From: JAMHWF01 sp035911095
Lineage (GTDB): Bacteria; Pseudomonadota; Gammaproteobacteria; Burkholderiales; Burkholderiaceae_C
Assembly: GCA_035911095.1 (NCBI GenBank)
Contig: JAMHWF010000048.1
Coordinates: forward strand, 45,714 to 109,713
DNA: 64,000 nt
Reading direction: 5' to 3'
The notes under the pieces were generated by a model. The model saw only the letters and a program-made list of their open reading frames with translations. It did no database searches and was not told the DNA's origin. Shown piece by piece: positions 32,882 through 41,848 of the stretch (positions are counted from its first letter, which is position 1; the number at the start of each line of letters is the position of its first letter). Both the position numbers and the translations under genes were made by a program.

Positions 32882-33440
32882 CGCGACACCCTAAAGTCAA
32901 ACCGGCCCTGCCGGTCCCTGCCCGCTTGTCCCACCGACATATCCGTTTCCACTGCCTGGCCTTCATTTCGCGACCGTCGACAGGGTCAAATAAAAAAAGG
33001 CAAAAGAAATCCCACGCCGCGTCCGAAAACGCGTCGAGATCGACTCTTCAAACGATGGATACCGACCGAACTGCCGTCAACCAATAAAAGGTATCCGGTC
33101 GGCCACCAAAGTCCCTGGCGGCAATCCGGATGGATCAGTTCGGTCTGTGATCCCAACTCCTTGTGTGTGTTTGTTAGCGCAAGCTTACGCAATGAATGGC
33201 CAGATTTGATGATGCAAAGCAGCATTCCGCTCATCAGGGGGCATTGGGACCGATGCGACCCCCCACCAGAGTGAGCACCTCCTTGCATTTGTTGCGAGCA
33301 CACCGCGAAAATAGGTCATTTACGGCCAGAAGACCCCCCTATCGCATCGCTGATGAGCAATCGCATCTCTTCCAAACCCGGAGCAGATACCTGGGGGGTA
33401 ATAGCGGCCGAGTTTCGACATTCCCCGACGCACGGGCAAC
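32882..33440. other. 560-base non-coding, AT-richer region upstream of lipid operon
   Basis: No frame here has convincing coding character. The stretch between the ftsZ terminator and the AT-ACP gene is much lower in GC than the window average and must hold the promoter of the lipid operon. The 7-mer ACCCCCC occurs at 33258-33264 and 33333-33339, and in inverted orientation (GGGGGGT) at 33393-33399. A near-palindrome around aagctt lies at 33176-33190. A T-rich tract on the minus strand (32990-33000) just precedes TTGACC (32983-32988), a possible -35, but no good -10 is found. Confidence 0.5.
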
Positions 33441-33466
33441 AAAAAAGGGCGGCCGAAGCCGCCCTT
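33441..33466 (-). terminator. rho-independent terminator after ftsZ
   Basis: On the minus strand GGGCGGC-TTCG-GCCGCCC forms a perfect 7-bp stem with a UUCG tetraloop, directly followed by TTTTTT. It lies about 28 bases after the ftsZ stop and would insulate the dcw cluster from the lipid operon downstream. Confidence 0.93.
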
Positions 33467-33493
33467 GAACGCCTGCGCCGGAGGCGCGCGGGT

Positions 33494-34720
33494 TCAGTCC
33501 GCCTGCTTGCGCAGGAACGCCGGGATCTCGATCTCCTCCATCCCGTGGTTCGCCAGCGCGTCGACCTTTGCCGCGGCACGGCCGGTGCGCCAGACGCTCG
33601 GCGTCGACAGCGAGCTGTAGTCGTGCGTCGGCAGGCCGCCCATCAGGCCGTGACCCACCGCCGCATGCGGGATCGGCGCGTTGTCGGTGCCGGTGCGCAG
33701 GTGCTGGTGATGGTGCTGCGGCGCCGAATGCACGACCGACATCGGCACCTGCTGCTGGCGACGCGCCTGCGGCGAGAGGCCGGTGGCGATCACCGTGACG
33801 CGCAGCTGGTCGCCCAGGCTGTCGTCGTAGGCGGTGCCGTAGATCACGTGCGCATCGTCGGCCGCGTAGCGGCGGATGCAGTTCATCGCGTTGCGGCTTT
33901 CGGCCAGCTTGAAGTTGCCCTTCGCCGCGGCGATCAGCACCAGCACGCCGCGCGCGCCCGAGAGGTCGATGCCTTCCAGCAGCGGGCAGGCGACGGCGGC
34001 CTCGGCGGCCTTCATCGCGCGGTCCGGGCCCGAGGCCTGGGCCGTGCCCATCATCGCCTTGCCGGGCTCGCTCATCACCGTCTTCACGTCTTCGAAGTCG
34101 ACGTTGACCAGGCCGGGCACGTGGATGATGTCGCTGATGCCGCCGACGGCATTCTTCAGCACGTCGTTGGCGTGCGCGAAGGCCTGCTCCTGCGTGATGT
34201 CGTCGCCCAGCACGTCGAGCAGCTTGTCGTTCAGGATCACGATCAGCGAGTCGACGTTCGACTCGAGCTCGGCGACGCCGGAGTCGGCCGCCTTCATGCG
34301 CCGGTTGCCCTCGAACTCGAAGGGCTTGGTGACGACGCCGACGGTCAGGATGCCCATCTCCTTGGCCACCTTCGCGATCACCGGCGCGGCGCCGGTGCCG
34401 GTGCCGCCGCCCATGCCCGCGGTGATGAACAGCATGTTCGCGCCGGCGATCGACTGGCGGATCTCCTCTTCGGCCTCGAGCGCGGCGGTCTTGCCCGCCT
34501 CGGGCTTCGCGCCCGCGCCCAGCCCGGTGCGACCGAGCTGGATCTGCTGCGGCGATTGCGAGCGCGCCAGCGCCTGGGCGTCGGTGTTCGCGCAGATGAA
34601 CTCCACGCCCTGGACGCCCTGCTGGATCATGTGCTCGACGGCATTGCCGCCGCCGCCACCGACCCCGATCACCTTGATCTGCGTGCCTTGGTCGAACTCT
34701 TCGATCATCTCAATCGGCAT
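33494..34720 (-). CDS. ftsZ: cell division protein FtsZ
   Basis: This tubulin-like GTPase forms the Z ring. The 408-residue protein has the N-terminal nucleotide loop VGGGGGNAV, the tubulin signature GGGTGTG (about residue 110) and the conserved C-terminal FtsA/ZipA-binding peptide IPAFLRKQAD at the very end, joined by a variable linker of about 60 residues. An AAGGAG site precedes the ATG. It is the last gene of the dcw cluster and is followed by a strong terminator. The 104-base gap to ftsA may carry an extra promoter. Confidence 0.99.
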   Translation of the reverse strand: MPIEMIEEFDQGTQIKVIGVGGGGGNAVEHMIQQGVQGVEFICANTDAQALARSQSPQQIQLGRTGLGAGAKPEAGKTAALEAEEEIRQSIAGANMLFITAGMGGGTGTGAAPVIAKVAKEMGILTVGVVTKPFEFEGNRRMKAADSGVAELESNVDSLIVILNDKLLDVLGDDITQEQAFAHANDVLKNAVGGISDIIHVPGLVNVDFEDVKTVMSEPGKAMMGTAQASGPDRAMKAAEAAVACPLLEGIDLSGARGVLVLIAAAKGNFKLAESRNAMNCIRRYAADDAHVIYGTAYDDSLGDQLRVTVIATGLSPQARRQQQVPMSVVHSAPQHHHQHLRTGTDNAPIPHAAVGHGLMGGLPTHDYSSLSTPSVWRTGRAAAKVDALANHGMEEIEIPAFLRKQAD

Positions 34721-34824
34721 GATTCACTCCTTAGTTGTATGCAGTTGCCGTCAAAGTCGGAAAGAACTCAGGTACCACCACCCTCACTGCTGTGCCCGGG
34801 CCTGTTGCTCGGCCCTTCGTAGAA

Positions 34825-36054
34825 CTAGAAATTCCCCAGGAACCAGTCGCGCAACTTGCCGAACAGGGTCTTGACCGACCCCGCCTGCTGCGCCGCGCGA
34901 TGGCCGCGCAGGCGCGCCAGGCGCGCCTCCTCGAGCAAGCCCATCACGGTGGCCGAACGCGGATTGGCCACCATGTCGAACAGGGCTGCGGAATACGTCG
35001 GCACGCCCTTGCGCACCGGCTTCAGAAAGATGTCCTCGCCGAGCTCCACCATGCCCGGCATCACCGCCGCACCGCCGGTGATCACGACGCCGCTCGACAG
35101 CAGCTCCTCGTAGCCGCTCTCGCGGATCACCTGGTGCACCAGCGAATAGATCTCCTCGACGCGCGGCTCGATCACGCCGGCCAGCGCCTGGCGGCTCAGC
35201 ATGCGCGGGCCGCGGTCGCCCAGGCCCGGCACCTCGAGGCTCTCGGCCGGGTCGGCCAGCAGCTGCTTGGCCACGCCGTACTCGACCTTGATCTCCTCGG
35301 CGTCCTTGGTCGGCGTGCGCAGCGCCATCGCGATGTCGCTCGTGATCAGGTCGCCGGCGATCGGGATCACCGCGGTGTGGCGCACCGAGCCGTCGGTGTA
35401 GATCGAGACGTCGGTGGTGCCGGCGCCGATGTCGACCAGGGCGACGCCCAGGTCCTTCTCGTCGGTGGTCAGCACCGAGTGGCTCGACGCGCTCGGGTTG
35501 AGCACCAGCTGCTCCACCTCGAGCCCGCAGCGGCGCACGCACTTGACGATGTTCTCGGCCGCGCTCTGCGCGCCGGTCACGATGTGCACCCGCACCTCGA
35601 GCCGGCCGCCGGACATGCCGATCGGCTCCTTCACCTCGGCGCCGTCGATCACGAATTCCTGCGGCTCGACCAGCAGCAGGCGCTGGTCGTTCGGGATGTT
35701 GATCGCCTTGGCGGTCTCGACCACGCGGTTGACGTCGACCGGGGTCACCTCCTTGTCGCGCACGATCACCATGCCGGTGGAGTTCTGGCCGCGGATGTGG
35801 CTGCCGGTGATCCCGGTGTAGACGCGCGTGATCTTGCAGTTCGCCATCATCTCGGCCTCTTTCAGGGCCTGCTGGATCGACTGCACGGTGGCCTCGATGT
35901 TGACGACGACGCCGCGCTTGAGGCCATGCGACGGCGCGATGCCGAGGCCGGCCAGGCGCAGGTCGCCGCTGGGCAGGATCTCGGCCACCACCGCCATCAC
36001 CTTGGCGGTGCCGATGTCGAGCCCGACGACGAGGTCCTGGTTGTCCTTTGCCAT
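34825..36054 (-). CDS. ftsA: cell division protein FtsA
   Basis: This actin-like ATPase tethers FtsZ to the membrane. The 409-residue protein starts MAKDNQDLVVGLDIGTAKV (actin phosphate-1 motif) and has the 1C domain in the usual place. The C-terminal amphipathic membrane-targeting helix (LFGKLRDWFLGNF) is clear. The ATG at 36054 gives the standard N-terminus; upstream in-frame codons fall inside ftsQ. It lies 31 bases after ftsQ. Confidence 0.98.
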   Translation of the reverse strand: MAKDNQDLVVGLDIGTAKVMAVVAEILPSGDLRLAGLGIAPSHGLKRGVVVNIEATVQSIQQALKEAEMMANCKITRVYTGITGSHIRGQNSTGMVIVRDKEVTPVDVNRVVETAKAINIPNDQRLLLVEPQEFVIDGAEVKEPIGMSGGRLEVRVHIVTGAQSAAENIVKCVRRCGLEVEQLVLNPSASSHSVLTTDEKDLGVALVDIGAGTTDVSIYTDGSVRHTAVIPIAGDLITSDIAMALRTPTKDAEEIKVEYGVAKQLLADPAESLEVPGLGDRGPRMLSRQALAGVIEPRVEEIYSLVHQVIRESGYEELLSSGVVITGGAAVMPGMVELGEDIFLKPVRKGVPTYSAALFDMVANPRSATVMGLLEEARLARLRGHRAAQQAGSVKTLFGKLRDWFLGNF

Positions 36055-36085
36055 ATTGGTGATCGCGAGTCCCCTTCGGGTCCTG

Positions 36086-36910
36086 TCAGCGGTTCTGGGT
36101 GTGTCGGCCGCGGTTGCGGCCGCTGGTCCGCGCCGAGGGCGCGACCGTCTCGATGCCATCCATGCGCAGCGCAAAGGCGCCGTTGTGGCGCAGGTCGGCG
36201 TGGGTCACGGCGCGGCCGTACTGCGCCGACACCTGGGGCAGCGTGCGCACGAAGCGGTTGACGCGCTCGGCCAGCTCGTCGTCGCCGCCGCGGCCGAGCT
36301 CGAGCTCGGCACCGTCCGCGGTCTCGATGCGCCAGGAGCCGCGGCCGGTCAGCTCGAGCAGCGAGAGGCGCCACGACAGCGGCGCGAACAGCGGTGCCAG
36401 GCGGCGATAGGCGGCCAGCATCGTCGCGGCGCTGCCCTCGGGGCCGCGCAGCGTCGGCAGGTCCTCGTTCTCGACGTCGCCGGCGTTGGCCTGGAAGACC
36501 TCGCCCAGCGTGTTGACGAGCCGGTCGTCGTCGCGTGCGTCGTTGCGGGCGCCGTCGCCGACCGCTTCCCAGTAGGCGGCGGGCTGGTGCTCCTGCAGCG
36601 TCACCGCGAGCCGGTCGGGCCAGACCCGGCGCACGACCGCCTCGCGCACCCAGGGCACCGCCTCGAAGGCCGCACGCGCCGCGTCGAGGTCGACGCTGAA
36701 GAAGTTGCCGGCCAGGCGCGGCGCGGCGTTGGCGCGGATCGTCGCCAGGCTGCTGCGCGCGACCTCGCCGCCGACGTCGATGGTGCGGATCGAGAACATC
36801 GGCAGGCGCATCGCCCAGCCCGCTATCGCGATGAGCAGCACCGCGCCGACGCCCAGGGCGAGCACCGCGCTCACCAGGTTCATCAGCTTGATGTCGCCGG
36901 GCAGCTTCAT
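36086..36910 (-). CDS. ftsQ: cell division protein FtsQ
   Basis: This bitopic divisome protein links FtsL/FtsB and FtsW/FtsI to the early ring. The 274-residue protein has one N-terminal membrane helix (about 10-33), a POTRA domain (FSIRTIDVGGEV onward, about 40-110) and a beta domain ending near residue 245, then a short basic tail. The ATG overlaps the ddl stop by four bases and matches the normal start of the family. Confidence 0.96.
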   Translation of the reverse strand: MKLPGDIKLMNLVSAVLALGVGAVLLIAIAGWAMRLPMFSIRTIDVGGEVARSSLATIRANAAPRLAGNFFSVDLDAARAAFEAVPWVREAVVRRVWPDRLAVTLQEHQPAAYWEAVGDGARNDARDDDRLVNTLGEVFQANAGDVENEDLPTLRGPEGSAATMLAAYRRLAPLFAPLSWRLSLLELTGRGSWRIETADGAELELGRGGDDELAERVNRFVRTLPQVSAQYGRAVTHADLRHNGAFALRMDGIETVAPSARTSGRNRGRHTQNR

Positions 36911-37905
36911 CAGCTCTTGGCCTCCGGCTGCTTCGCCTGCGGCCGCGGCGGCGTGTCGAGCGCGGCGTTGGCCACCAGGTGCAGGCACAGCCGCTCGTAG
37001 CCCAGCCCCGCCGCCTTGGCCGACATCGGCACCAGCGAATGGCCGGTCATGCCGGGCGAGGTGTTCATCTCGAGCAGGTGGGGCTTGCGGTCGATCGCGC
37101 GCAGCATCAGGTCGGCCCGGCCCCAGCCGCGGCAGCCGAGCGCGCGGTAGGCCTTGACCGCGAGCGCCTGCACCTCGGCCTCGAGCTGCGGCGCGAGGCC
37201 GCTCGGGCAGTCGTACCTGACCTCGTCGGTGAAGTACTTGTTCTGGTAGTCGTAGCCGGCCGCGGGCGGCACGATGCGCACCACCGGCAGCGCGCGCGCG
37301 TCGGCGCCGCTGCCGAGCACCGGGCAGGTCAGTTCCTCGCCCTCGATGAACTCCTCGCAGAGCACTTCGCTGTCGTACTTGCCGGCGATCGCGACCGCGT
37401 CCTCCATCTGCGAGTAGCCGACCACCTTGCTGACACCGATCGACGAGCCTTCGTGCGGCGGCTTGACGATCAGCGGCAGGCCCAGCTCGTCGGGGATGCG
37501 CAGCAGGCGGTCGCGCTCGCGATCGTCGCGGCCGAGCGCGACCCAGCGCGGCGTGGCGAGCCCTTCGGCGACCCACACGCGCTTGGTCATCACCTTGTCC
37601 ATCGCGACCGCGCTCGCCATCACGCCGGAGCCGGTGTAGGGGATGCCGAGCAGCTCGAGCGCGCCCTGCACCGTGCCGTCCTCGCCGTGGCGGCCGTGCA
37701 GCGCGATGAAGCAGCGCGCGAAGCCCTCGACCTTCAACGCCGAGAGCGCGTGTTCGGCCGGGTCGAAGGCATGCGCGTCGACGCCGAGCGAGCGCAGCGC
37801 CTGCAGCACGCCCTGGCCCGACATCAGCGAGATCTCGCGCTCGGCCGAAGTGCCCCCCATCAGCACCGCGACCTTGCCCAGTGCCTTCACGTCCACCCCT
37901 GTCAT
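36910..37905 (-). CDS. ddl: D-alanine--D-alanine ligase
   Basis: This ATP-grasp enzyme makes D-Ala-D-Ala for the peptidoglycan stem. The 331-residue protein shows the N-terminal GGTSAEREISL motif, the LHGRHGEDGT loop, the ATP-binding KPPHEGSSIGV loop and the metal site region LEMNTSPGMTGHSLVP. It is a normal DdlB-type member placed, as usual, between murC and ftsQ, with 4-base overlaps on both sides. Confidence 0.97.
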   Translation of the reverse strand: MTGVDVKALGKVAVLMGGTSAEREISLMSGQGVLQALRSLGVDAHAFDPAEHALSALKVEGFARCFIALHGRHGEDGTVQGALELLGIPYTGSGVMASAVAMDKVMTKRVWVAEGLATPRWVALGRDDRERDRLLRIPDELGLPLIVKPPHEGSSIGVSKVVGYSQMEDAVAIAGKYDSEVLCEEFIEGEELTCPVLGSGADARALPVVRIVPPAAGYDYQNKYFTDEVRYDCPSGLAPQLEAEVQALAVKAYRALGCRGWGRADLMLRAIDRKPHLLEMNTSPGMTGHSLVPMSAKAAGLGYERLCLHLVANAALDTPPRPQAKQPEAKS

Positions 37906-39305
37906 GTCCCGCTCCCGTCTACGACCTGCGCAGCCACGCTGCCGATCGAGCCGGCACCCATCACGATGACCACGTCGCCATCGCGGGCCTGCTCGAGGAT
38001 CGTGGCCGGCATGTCGGCGATCGCATCGACGAAGACCGGGTCCACGCGGCCGGCGACACGCAACGCGCGCGCCAGCGAGCGGCCGTCGGCGGCGACGATC
38101 GGCGTCTCGCCGGCGGCATAGACCTCGGCCAGCAGCACCGCGTCGGCGCTGCCCAGCACCTTGACGAAGTCCTCGAAGCAGTCGCGGGTGCGCGTGTAGC
38201 GGTGCGGCTGGAAGGCGAGCACGATGCGCCGGCCCGGGAAGGCGCCGCGCGCGGCGGCGAGCACCGCGGCCATCTCCACCGGGTGATGGCCGTAGTCGTC
38301 CACCAGCGTGAAGTGCCCGCCGCCCGCGGCCGCGACCTCGCCGTAGCGCTGGAAGCGGCGGTCGACACCGGAGAAGCCGGCCAGCGCGCGCACCACCGGC
38401 GCGTCGGCGAGCTCGATTTCGGTGGCCACCGCGATCGCCGCCAGCGCGTTGCGCACGTTGTGCTCGCCGGGCAGGTTCAGCACCACCTGCAGGTCGGGCA
38501 TGCGGTGGCCGTTGCGCCGCGTGACGGTGAAGCGCATCTGCCCGCCGGGCAGCGCGATCACCTCGGTGGCGCGGATCTGCGCGTCGTCGCCGAAGCCGTA
38601 GGTGACCACCGGGCGCGAGATCATCGGCACGATCGAGCGCACGCCCGGGTCGTCGATGCACAGGATCGCCGCGCCGTAGAACGGCATGCGGTGCACGAAG
38701 TCGACGAAGGCGCCCTTGAGCTTCGCGTAGTCGTGGCCGTAGGTGTCCATGTGGTCGGCGTCGATGTTGGTGACGACCGACAGGATCGGGTTCAGGTTCA
38801 GGAACGAGGCGTCGGACTCGTCGGCCTCGACCACGATGTAGTCGCCCGAGCCGAGGCGCGAATGCGCGCCGACGCTGTTGAGCCGCCCGCCGATGACGAA
38901 GGTCGGGTCGGCGCCCGCCTCGGCGAGCACGCTGGTGACGAGCGAGGTGGTGGTCGTCTTGCCGTGCGTGCCGGCGATCGCGATGCCGCGCTTCAGGCGC
39001 ATCAGCTCGGCCAGCATCACCGCGCGCGGCACCACCGGCACGCGCCGGGCGCGGGCGGCGATGACCTCGGGGTTGTCGCCCTTCACCGCGGTCGAGACGA
39101 CGACCGCGTCCGCACCCTCGATCTGCTTGGCGTCGTGGCCGGTGTAGATGCGGATGCCCAGCGCGGCCAGGCGGCGCGAGGTCGGGCTGTCGACCTGGTC
39201 GGAGCCCGAGACGATGTAGGTCAGGTTGTGCAGGATCTCGGCGATGCCGCTCATGCCCGCGCCGCCGACGCCGACGAAGTGGATGTGCTTGACCGCATGT
39301 TTCAT
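37902..39305 (-). CDS. murC: UDP-N-acetylmuramate--L-alanine ligase MurC
   Basis: This ligase adds L-alanine to UDP-MurNAc. The 467-residue protein starts MKHAVKHIHFVGVGGAGMSG, has the ATP loop GTHGKTTTT (about residue 115) and the Mur-ligase motifs NLPGEHNVRNALAA and DDYGHHPVE. The start lies in the 4-base overlap with murG. Domain order and length are normal. Confidence 0.98.
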   Translation of the reverse strand: MKHAVKHIHFVGVGGAGMSGIAEILHNLTYIVSGSDQVDSPTSRRLAALGIRIYTGHDAKQIEGADAVVVSTAVKGDNPEVIAARARRVPVVPRAVMLAELMRLKRGIAIAGTHGKTTTTSLVTSVLAEAGADPTFVIGGRLNSVGAHSRLGSGDYIVVEADESDASFLNLNPILSVVTNIDADHMDTYGHDYAKLKGAFVDFVHRMPFYGAAILCIDDPGVRSIVPMISRPVVTYGFGDDAQIRATEVIALPGGQMRFTVTRRNGHRMPDLQVVLNLPGEHNVRNALAAIAVATEIELADAPVVRALAGFSGVDRRFQRYGEVAAAGGGHFTLVDDYGHHPVEMAAVLAAARGAFPGRRIVLAFQPHRYTRTRDCFEDFVKVLGSADAVLLAEVYAAGETPIVAADGRSLARALRVAGRVDPVFVDAIADMPATILEQARDGDVVIVMGAGSIGSVAAQVVDGSGT

Positions 39306-40396
39306 GACGCCGTCCTCAGGACGAGGCGCTCGATCTCGTCGGCGACGCGCGCCGCCGAGCGCGGCTGCGCGAGGGCGCGGGCCTTCTCGGCGATCGCCTG
39401 CAACGCCGGGCGGTCGAGGCCGGCGAGGATCTGGTGCAGGCGCTGCGGCGCCAGCTCCGGCTGCGGCAGGTGGATCGCCGCGCCGCGCGCCGCCATGTGC
39501 TCGGCGTTGTCGCGCTGGTGCGAGGTGGTGCTGACCACCAGCGGCACGAGCAGGCTCGCAACGCCGGCGCTGCACAGCTCGCTGACGGTGATCGCGCCGG
39601 CGCGGCAGATCATCAGGTCGCAGTCGGCGAGGCGCCGCGCCATGTCGTCGACGAAGGGCAGCACCTCGACGTCGCGGCCCGGCTCCAGGCCGAGCGCGCG
39701 GTAGGCGGCCTGCACGCGCTCGAAGTGCGCCTGGCCGGTCTGGTGGGTGAGCTGCGGCCGCGACTCCGCCGGCCACAGCGCCAGCGCCTGCGGCAGGCAT
39801 TGGTTCAGCACTTGCGCGCCCAGGCTGCCGCCCACCGCGAGCAGGCGCAGCGGGCCACTGCGCCCGGCGTAGCGCGCGGCCGGCGGCAGGATCGCCTCGA
39901 TCTCGGCGCGCACCGGGTTGCCGGTGACGACGCCGAGCTTCGTCGCGCGCGCGGCGGCGCCGTCGAAGCCGAAGGCGACCTTGTCGGCCACCGGCAGCAG
40001 CGAGCGGTTGGACAGCAGCAGCGCGGCGTCGGCGTTGACCAGCACCAGCGGGCGGCCGAGCAGCGAGGCCATCATCCCGCCGGGAAAGCAGACGTAGCCG
40101 CCCATGCCGAGCACCGCGTCGGCGCTGCGACGGCGCAGGATGCCCAGCGTCTCCCAGAAGGCTTTCAGCAGCCGCAGGCCGCCGGTGGCGGTGTGCAGCA
40201 GGCCCTTGCCGCGCAGGCCGGAGAAGCCGATCGTGTCCATCGGGATGCCCGAGGGCGGCACGAGCCGGTTTTCCATGCCCTCGCGCGTGCCCAGCCAGCT
40301 GACGCTCCAGCCGCGGGTCTGCATCTCGCGCGCGACCGCGAGGCCCGGGATCACGTGGCCGCCGGTGCCTGCCGCCATGATGACGAGGTGGCTCAT
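39302..40396 (-). CDS. murG: undecaprenyl-PP-MurNAc-pentapeptide GlcNAc transferase MurG
   Basis: This peripheral inner-membrane glycosyltransferase turns lipid I into lipid II. The 364-residue GT-B protein has the N-terminal G loop (AAGTGGHVIPGLA), the second G loop (VGGSLGAQVLN) and the UDP-GlcNAc region (CRAGAITVSELCSAG ... PLVVSTTSHQRDNAE). It overlaps ftsW and murC by four bases each. Confidence 0.98.
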   Translation of the reverse strand: MSHLVIMAAGTGGHVIPGLAVAREMQTRGWSVSWLGTREGMENRLVPPSGIPMDTIGFSGLRGKGLLHTATGGLRLLKAFWETLGILRRRSADAVLGMGGYVCFPGGMMASLLGRPLVLVNADAALLLSNRSLLPVADKVAFGFDGAAARATKLGVVTGNPVRAEIEAILPPAARYAGRSGPLRLLAVGGSLGAQVLNQCLPQALALWPAESRPQLTHQTGQAHFERVQAAYRALGLEPGRDVEVLPFVDDMARRLADCDLMICRAGAITVSELCSAGVASLLVPLVVSTTSHQRDNAEHMAARGAAIHLPQPELAPQRLHQILAGLDRPALQAIAEKARALAQPRSAARVADEIERLVLRTAS

Positions 40397-41790
40397 GCCC
40401 GGCCTCCGCGCATGAGCAGCCGGTTCTCCATGTCCACGCGCAGCACGATCGCGAGGGCGACGAGGTTCATCAGCATCGCCGAGCCGCCGAAGCTGAGCAG
40501 CGGCAGGGTCAGGCCCTTGGTCGGCAGCGCGCCGAGGTTGACGCCCATGTTGATGAAGGCCTGGCCGCCGATCCAGATGCCAATGCCCTGCACCAGCAGG
40601 CCGTTGAACACGCGGTCGAGCGCGATCGACTGGCGGCCGATCTGGAAGATGCGCCGCGTGAGCCAGAACAGCGCCGCGATCACCGCCGCCACGCCGACGA
40701 AGCCGAGCTCCTCGCCGATCACCGCGAGCAGGAAGTCGGTGTGCGCCTCGGGAAGGTAGTGCAGCTTCTCGATCGAGCCGCCGAGCCCCTGGCCGAAGAA
40801 CTCGCCGCGGCCGAAGGCGATCAGCGAGTGCGTCAGCTGGTAGCCCTTGCCCTGCGCGAAGGCCGGGTCCCAGGGCTTGAGGAAGGCGAAGATGCGTTCC
40901 GCTCGCCAGGGGCTGGTGATGATCATCGCGACGAAGGCGGCCGCCAGCACCGCGATGCTCAGCATGAACATCCGCCCGTTGACGCCGCCGAGGAACAGGA
41001 TGCCCATCGCGATCGCCGCGATCACGATGAAGGCGCCCATGTCGGGCTCGGCCAGCAGCAGCATGCCGACGACCCCGAGTGCCAGCGCCATCGGCGCGAC
41101 CGCGCGCACGAAGCGCTCCTTCAGGTCCATCTTGCGCGTCATGTAGCTGGCCGCGTAGAGCGCGATGCCGAGCTTGGCGATCTCGCTCGGCTGGATCTGG
41201 ATCGGCCCGATCGGGATCCAGCGCCAGGCGCCGTTGACCTCGCGCCCGATGCCCTTGATCAGCACCAGCACCAGCAGCACCAGCGCGCCGACGAAGAGCC
41301 AGGGCGCATGGCGCTCCCAGCGCCGCGTCGGCACCTGCAGCACCACCAGCGCGAGCACGGCGCCGAGCCCGATCGAGATCGCATGGCGCATCAGGAAGTG
41401 GGTCGAGGCGTAGCTGGCGAAGCGCGGGTTGTCCGGCAGCGCCACCGAGGCCGAATAGACCATCACCAGGCCGAGCATCAGCAGCCCGCCGACGACCCAG
41501 AGCAGCGCCTGGTCGAACACGAGCGCATGCTGGCCCGAGGTGCCGCCGACGCCGGCCCAGTCGCGGATCGGCACCGCGTCCTCGCGGCGCGCGCGCGGGC
41601 GGCGGGGCTCTTCGTCGCGCGCATCGGCGGCGCCGGCCGCGACCTGGGCGCTGCCGCCGGCGAGCGCGCGGGCACCGAACCCCCTGCCGAACCAGCCACC
41701 GATGGGCGCGACGGCCCCGGCCACGCCCTGCCGGACGCCTTGCCAGGCGGCACGCCAGCGCGCGCGGCGGTCGACGACGCGGCGGTTCAT
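40393..41790 (-). CDS. ftsW: SEDS glycosyltransferase FtsW
   Basis: FtsW is the septal peptidoglycan polymerase that works with FtsI. The 465-residue protein has ten likely membrane helices from about residue 92 on, with the SEDS landmarks PSEIAKLG, PDMG and GLGLGGSIEKLHYLPEAHTDF-type region with the catalytic Asp. The first 90 residues are a long Arg/Ala-rich cytoplasmic extension not found in short FtsW proteins; a later start cannot be excluded, but no better ATG with a ribosome site precedes the first helix. It follows murD by 58 bases. Confidence 0.95.
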   Translation of the reverse strand: MNRRVVDRRARWRAAWQGVRQGVAGAVAPIGGWFGRGFGARALAGGSAQVAAGAADARDEEPRRPRARREDAVPIRDWAGVGGTSGQHALVFDQALLWVVGGLLMLGLVMVYSASVALPDNPRFASYASTHFLMRHAISIGLGAVLALVVLQVPTRRWERHAPWLFVGALVLLVLVLIKGIGREVNGAWRWIPIGPIQIQPSEIAKLGIALYAASYMTRKMDLKERFVRAVAPMALALGVVGMLLLAEPDMGAFIVIAAIAMGILFLGGVNGRMFMLSIAVLAAAFVAMIITSPWRAERIFAFLKPWDPAFAQGKGYQLTHSLIAFGRGEFFGQGLGGSIEKLHYLPEAHTDFLLAVIGEELGFVGVAAVIAALFWLTRRIFQIGRQSIALDRVFNGLLVQGIGIWIGGQAFINMGVNLGALPTKGLTLPLLSFGGSAMLMNLVALAIVLRVDMENRLLMRGGRA

Positions 41791-41848
41791 TCGACTCCCC
41801 TCCGCGCTTCGCGCTCCGGGATTCGGCCTTGGGAGCGGCCCGGCGGCC

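Noticed and set aside
32986..33303. 105-residue minus-strand frame between AT-ACP and ftsZ
   Set aside because: No ribosome site, no recognisable pattern, and it sits in the likely promoter region of the lipid operon.
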